Source: 2-02-FULL-43-11-A sp964477065 | Lineage (GTDB): Bacteria > Patescibacteriota > Microgenomatia > UBA1406 > HO2-37-13b | Assembly: GCA_964477065.1 (NCBI GenBank) | Contig: CAYZCU010000005.1 | Coordinates: 1 to 41,092 of the forward strand | Length of the DNA: 41,092 nt | Direction: 5' to 3' | Part shown: one piece after another, positions 39,706-41,092 of the stretch | How the letters are laid out: each line of letters begins with the position of its first letter | Position numbering within the stretch: position 1 is the first letter of the stretch | The notes under the pieces: model-generated | What the model was told of the DNA's origin: nothing | The model's database searches: none | The model's input: only the letters and a program-made list of their open reading frames with translations | Translations under genes and position numbers: made by a program

Positions 39706-40326
39706 ATGCCACTGCCTCAAACCGCAGAACAACTCTTACAGACAACTATCTTTGCAGATCTTGAACAGGGGAGACCAAATTATGATAAACCTCATACCAT
39801 TGGTGTTGTTCAGAAGGTTCGAGACCTCATCACACATAATCCGGACCTCACTCTCGACGAACAGATACTTATCATCGTGGCATATGCACATGATTGGGGA
39901 TACGCTCAACTTTNNNNNNNNNNAAAGACTTTATTCTTTGACACGAATAAACATCATGATTTTGAAGCTGTCAAAAACGCGAAGAAAGAACACATGGTGA
40001 TTAGTTCACAAAAAATTACATCACTCCTCAATGACCCCGTGTTTTCGTTTTTAACGGACACTCAAAAAGCTCACATTATCCATATCGTAAGCATTCATGA
40101 CGATCTTGATGCTCTGCACGATACGGATGAGCTTGTTTTTATGGAAGCAGATACGCTTGGAGCACTTGATATACACTATGTCACACCAACTTTTGACAAA
40201 GAATCAAATGAACAATATATGCATGGTCCACTTCAAAAAAGATTGAAGATGTTTATCACGGATTATGGTAAACAGGAGGCCAGGCGACTTGTGGAAGAGC
40301 GAGTTGCATATTATAGTAAGTTGTAA
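39706..40326 (+). CDS. HD-domain phosphohydrolase-like protein, interrupted by an assembly gap
   Basis: About 206 aa with a 10-N gap at 39914-39923. Conserved metal ligands are H30 (KPHTIGVV), H62-D63 (AYAHDWGY) and a later IHDDLDALHD with an Asp in MEADTLGALD, which matches the HD superfamily. HD enzymes cleave phosphate esters of nucleotides. The start is the ATG at 39706, 6 nt after TATAAT; the upstream reading from 39646 runs across the promoter. It probably shares a transcript with the next gene, 5 nt downstream. Confidence 0.83.
   Translation: MPLPQTAEQLLQTTIFADLEQGRPNYDKPHTIGVVQKVRDLITHNPDLTLDEQILIIVAYAHDWGYAQLXXXXKTLFFDTNKHHDFEAVKNAKKEHMVISSQKITSLLNDPVFSFLTDTQKAHIIHIVSIHDDLDALHDTDELVFMEADTLGALDIHYVTPTFDKESNEQYMHGPLQKRLKMFITDYGKQEARRLVEERVAYYSKL
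39914..39923. other. Assembly gap (10 N)
   Basis: Ten Ns inside the HD-domain gene. True length unknown. Confidence 1.
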
Positions 40327-40331
40327 TCACT

Positions 40332-40676
40332 ATGACATTTGATGAACTTAACAAAAAATGTGTTGCAGTTTACATCAAGAAATGTAAATATGATTACCTT
40401 TCTCGTACGGTTAATATCGTCGCTGAACCAAACTATGGATACGCAGAGGAGCTTGAAGGCACTACATTTAAGCTCACTTTCCATAATTGCACACAATTTA
40501 CTTCGACAAATACGTCATTAAATATGCAAAGCGATTCCCCCGAATTTATCTCGTGGAACAGAAAACCAATTGAAAATTCAGATCATATGTATTCATATGA
40601 ATTTACAAACGCATTTGATGATCGCGTTGAGTTTGTAGCAGGGGAGTGTGAGATCTTTACTAACCCCGGGGGTTAG
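40332..40676 (+). CDS. Hypothetical protein ending in a palindromic repeat
   Basis: A 114-aa soluble protein of beta-rich appearance (alternating polar and hydrophobic residues, several Tyr and Phe), with no recognised family. It begins 5 nt after the HD gene, so it is probably co-transcribed. The last codons (TNPGG) and the TAG stop come from repeat copy B, so the original C-terminus may have been altered by the repeat. Confidence 0.65.
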   Translation: MTFDELNKKCVAVYIKKCKYDYLSRTVNIVAEPNYGYAEELEGTTFKLTFHNCTQFTSTNTSLNMQSDSPEFISWNRKPIENSDHMYSYEFTNAFDDRVEFVAGECEIFTNPGG

Positions 40677-40711
40677 GCAGAACGTCTAGACAGCCTAAAT
40701 CGAAATTTTGT
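40660..40711 (+). repeat. 52-nt palindromic repeat, copy B
   Basis: Begins with CTAACCCCGGGGGTTAG, two 8-bp arms around one G, then GCAGA, 16 variable bases and AATCGAAATTTTGT. The same layout and length occur in copy A. A further partial palindrome, CCTAACCGAGGCTA, follows at 40713-40726. Confidence 0.85.
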
Positions 40712-40723
40712 TCCTAACCGAGG

Positions 40724-41092
40724 CTAAACAACTATTCCGCTCACGTCAAGCTGACCGATGACATCCTCTACCGTATCGTATGCAATGACCATTTCTGAGA
40801 TTCCATTCATAACCTGCTTTGCATCAGTCCCATTGTGATGCAAATAAATAATCGGTATCCCTTTAGCCTTTGCGTATCCAGCTTCAATACCTATCCCCAC
40901 TGAATTTCGGGAAAGCTCAACAATCAGCAGATCAGAATCTGATACGTGTGCAAGTGCTTCATCCATCAGCTCTTTGTCATCGACCTTTTCGTTGAAATCA
41001 AATACAAAGGCATATACCTCACATTTGAACTTTGTCTGCAAAAAAACCTTCAGCTTTCGATGAAATTCTTCAAAATCATGACGGTGTGAGTA
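40724..41092 (-). CDS. Nucleoside 2-deoxyribosyltransferase-like protein, 5' end cut by window edge
   Basis: The frame is open to the window end, so the first codons are missing. The visible 123 residues include the SDLLIVELSRNSVGIGIEAGYAKAKG segment, which carries the D-x-n-S-x-G-x-x-E-x-GyA pattern of the nucleoside 2-deoxyribosyltransferase (PF05014) fold, then IPIIYLHH and the helix TVEDVIGQL. Such proteins transfer or hydrolyse deoxyribosyl groups of nucleosides or nucleotides. Its convergence with the repeat-terminated gene leaves about 47 nt between stops. Confidence 0.82.
   Translation of the reverse strand, partial: YSHRHDFEEFHRKLKVFLQTKFKCEVYAFVFDFNEKVDDKELMDEALAHVSDSDLLIVELSRNSVGIGIEAGYAKAKGIPIIYLHHNGTDAKQVMNGISEMVIAYDTVEDVIGQLDVSGIVV

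Noticed and set aside
1..41092. TGA read as glycine (alternative code 25 known from some CPR lineages)
   Set aside because: Many genes end naturally at TGA at the expected length, often in ATGA overlaps, so the standard code applies. The HIT extension is the only suspicious case.
1..41092. CRISPR arrays, rRNA genes, classical IS elements
   Set aside because: No regularly spaced direct repeats, no rRNA sequence and no transposase were seen.

Overview
The window reads like a fragment of a small-genome bacterium of the Candidate Phyla Radiation, probably a Microgenomates-type lineage. This is an inference from gene content, extremely tight packing, many small stand-alone proteins of the kind common in those genomes, and a standard genetic code (TGA is used as a stop). 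Three 10-N runs near the right end show that it is a scaffolded, probably metagenome-derived assembly. No rRNA, CRISPR array, prophage or classical insertion sequence was seen.

Bases 1-16.9 kb and 20.6-26.7 kb form a surface-glycan region. It holds GT4 and GT2 glycosyltransferases, several multi-pass GT-C type transferases, three SAM methyltransferases (one alone, two in operons with glycosyltransferases counting the array ones separately), an FAD oxidoreductase, GalE, a Wzx-like flippase and an O-antigen-ligase-like protein. Genes sit in short operons with ATGA overlaps. GT2 enzymes are expected to charge lipid-phosphate carriers, GT-C proteins to use them outside the membrane, and the flippase and ligase to export and assemble chains. 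Between 13.84 and 14.73 kb a nuclease-like gene is enclosed by a 47-bp inverted repeat whose arms carry the promoters and start codons of both neighbours.

Bases 17-20.6 kb hold small housekeeping genes: a SIMPL-domain protein, a tRNA-binding domain protein, miaA, mscL and small membrane proteins. Bases 26.7-28.7 kb hold a YtxH-like protein, tRNA-Arg(GCG), a membrane protein, an HTH protein of endonuclease-like appearance, and tRNA-Trp(CCA), whose 5' end overlaps that gene's stop.

Bases 28.7-41.1 kb are an array of unrelated small enzymes, mostly one gene per promoter: GNAT, 2H phosphoesterase-like, serine hydrolase, DUF218, three Nudix domains (one fused to a methyltransferase), HIT, P-loop kinase, histidine-phosphatase-like, DUF488, dCTP deaminase, HD and nucleoside deoxyribosyltransferase-like. 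Nucleotide and metabolite clean-up is a common theme. Embedded in it is a 686-aa exported GH88/GH105-like glycosidase with a Pro/Thr linker and a dockerin-like tail.

Two sequence-wide patterns stand out. First, more than twenty genes have a TATAAT-like -10 box that ends about 6 nt before the ATG with no Shine-Dalgarno, which predicts leaderless mRNAs. Second, a 52-nt palindromic repeat occurs at least four times, twice inside coding sequences and once supplying a stop codon.
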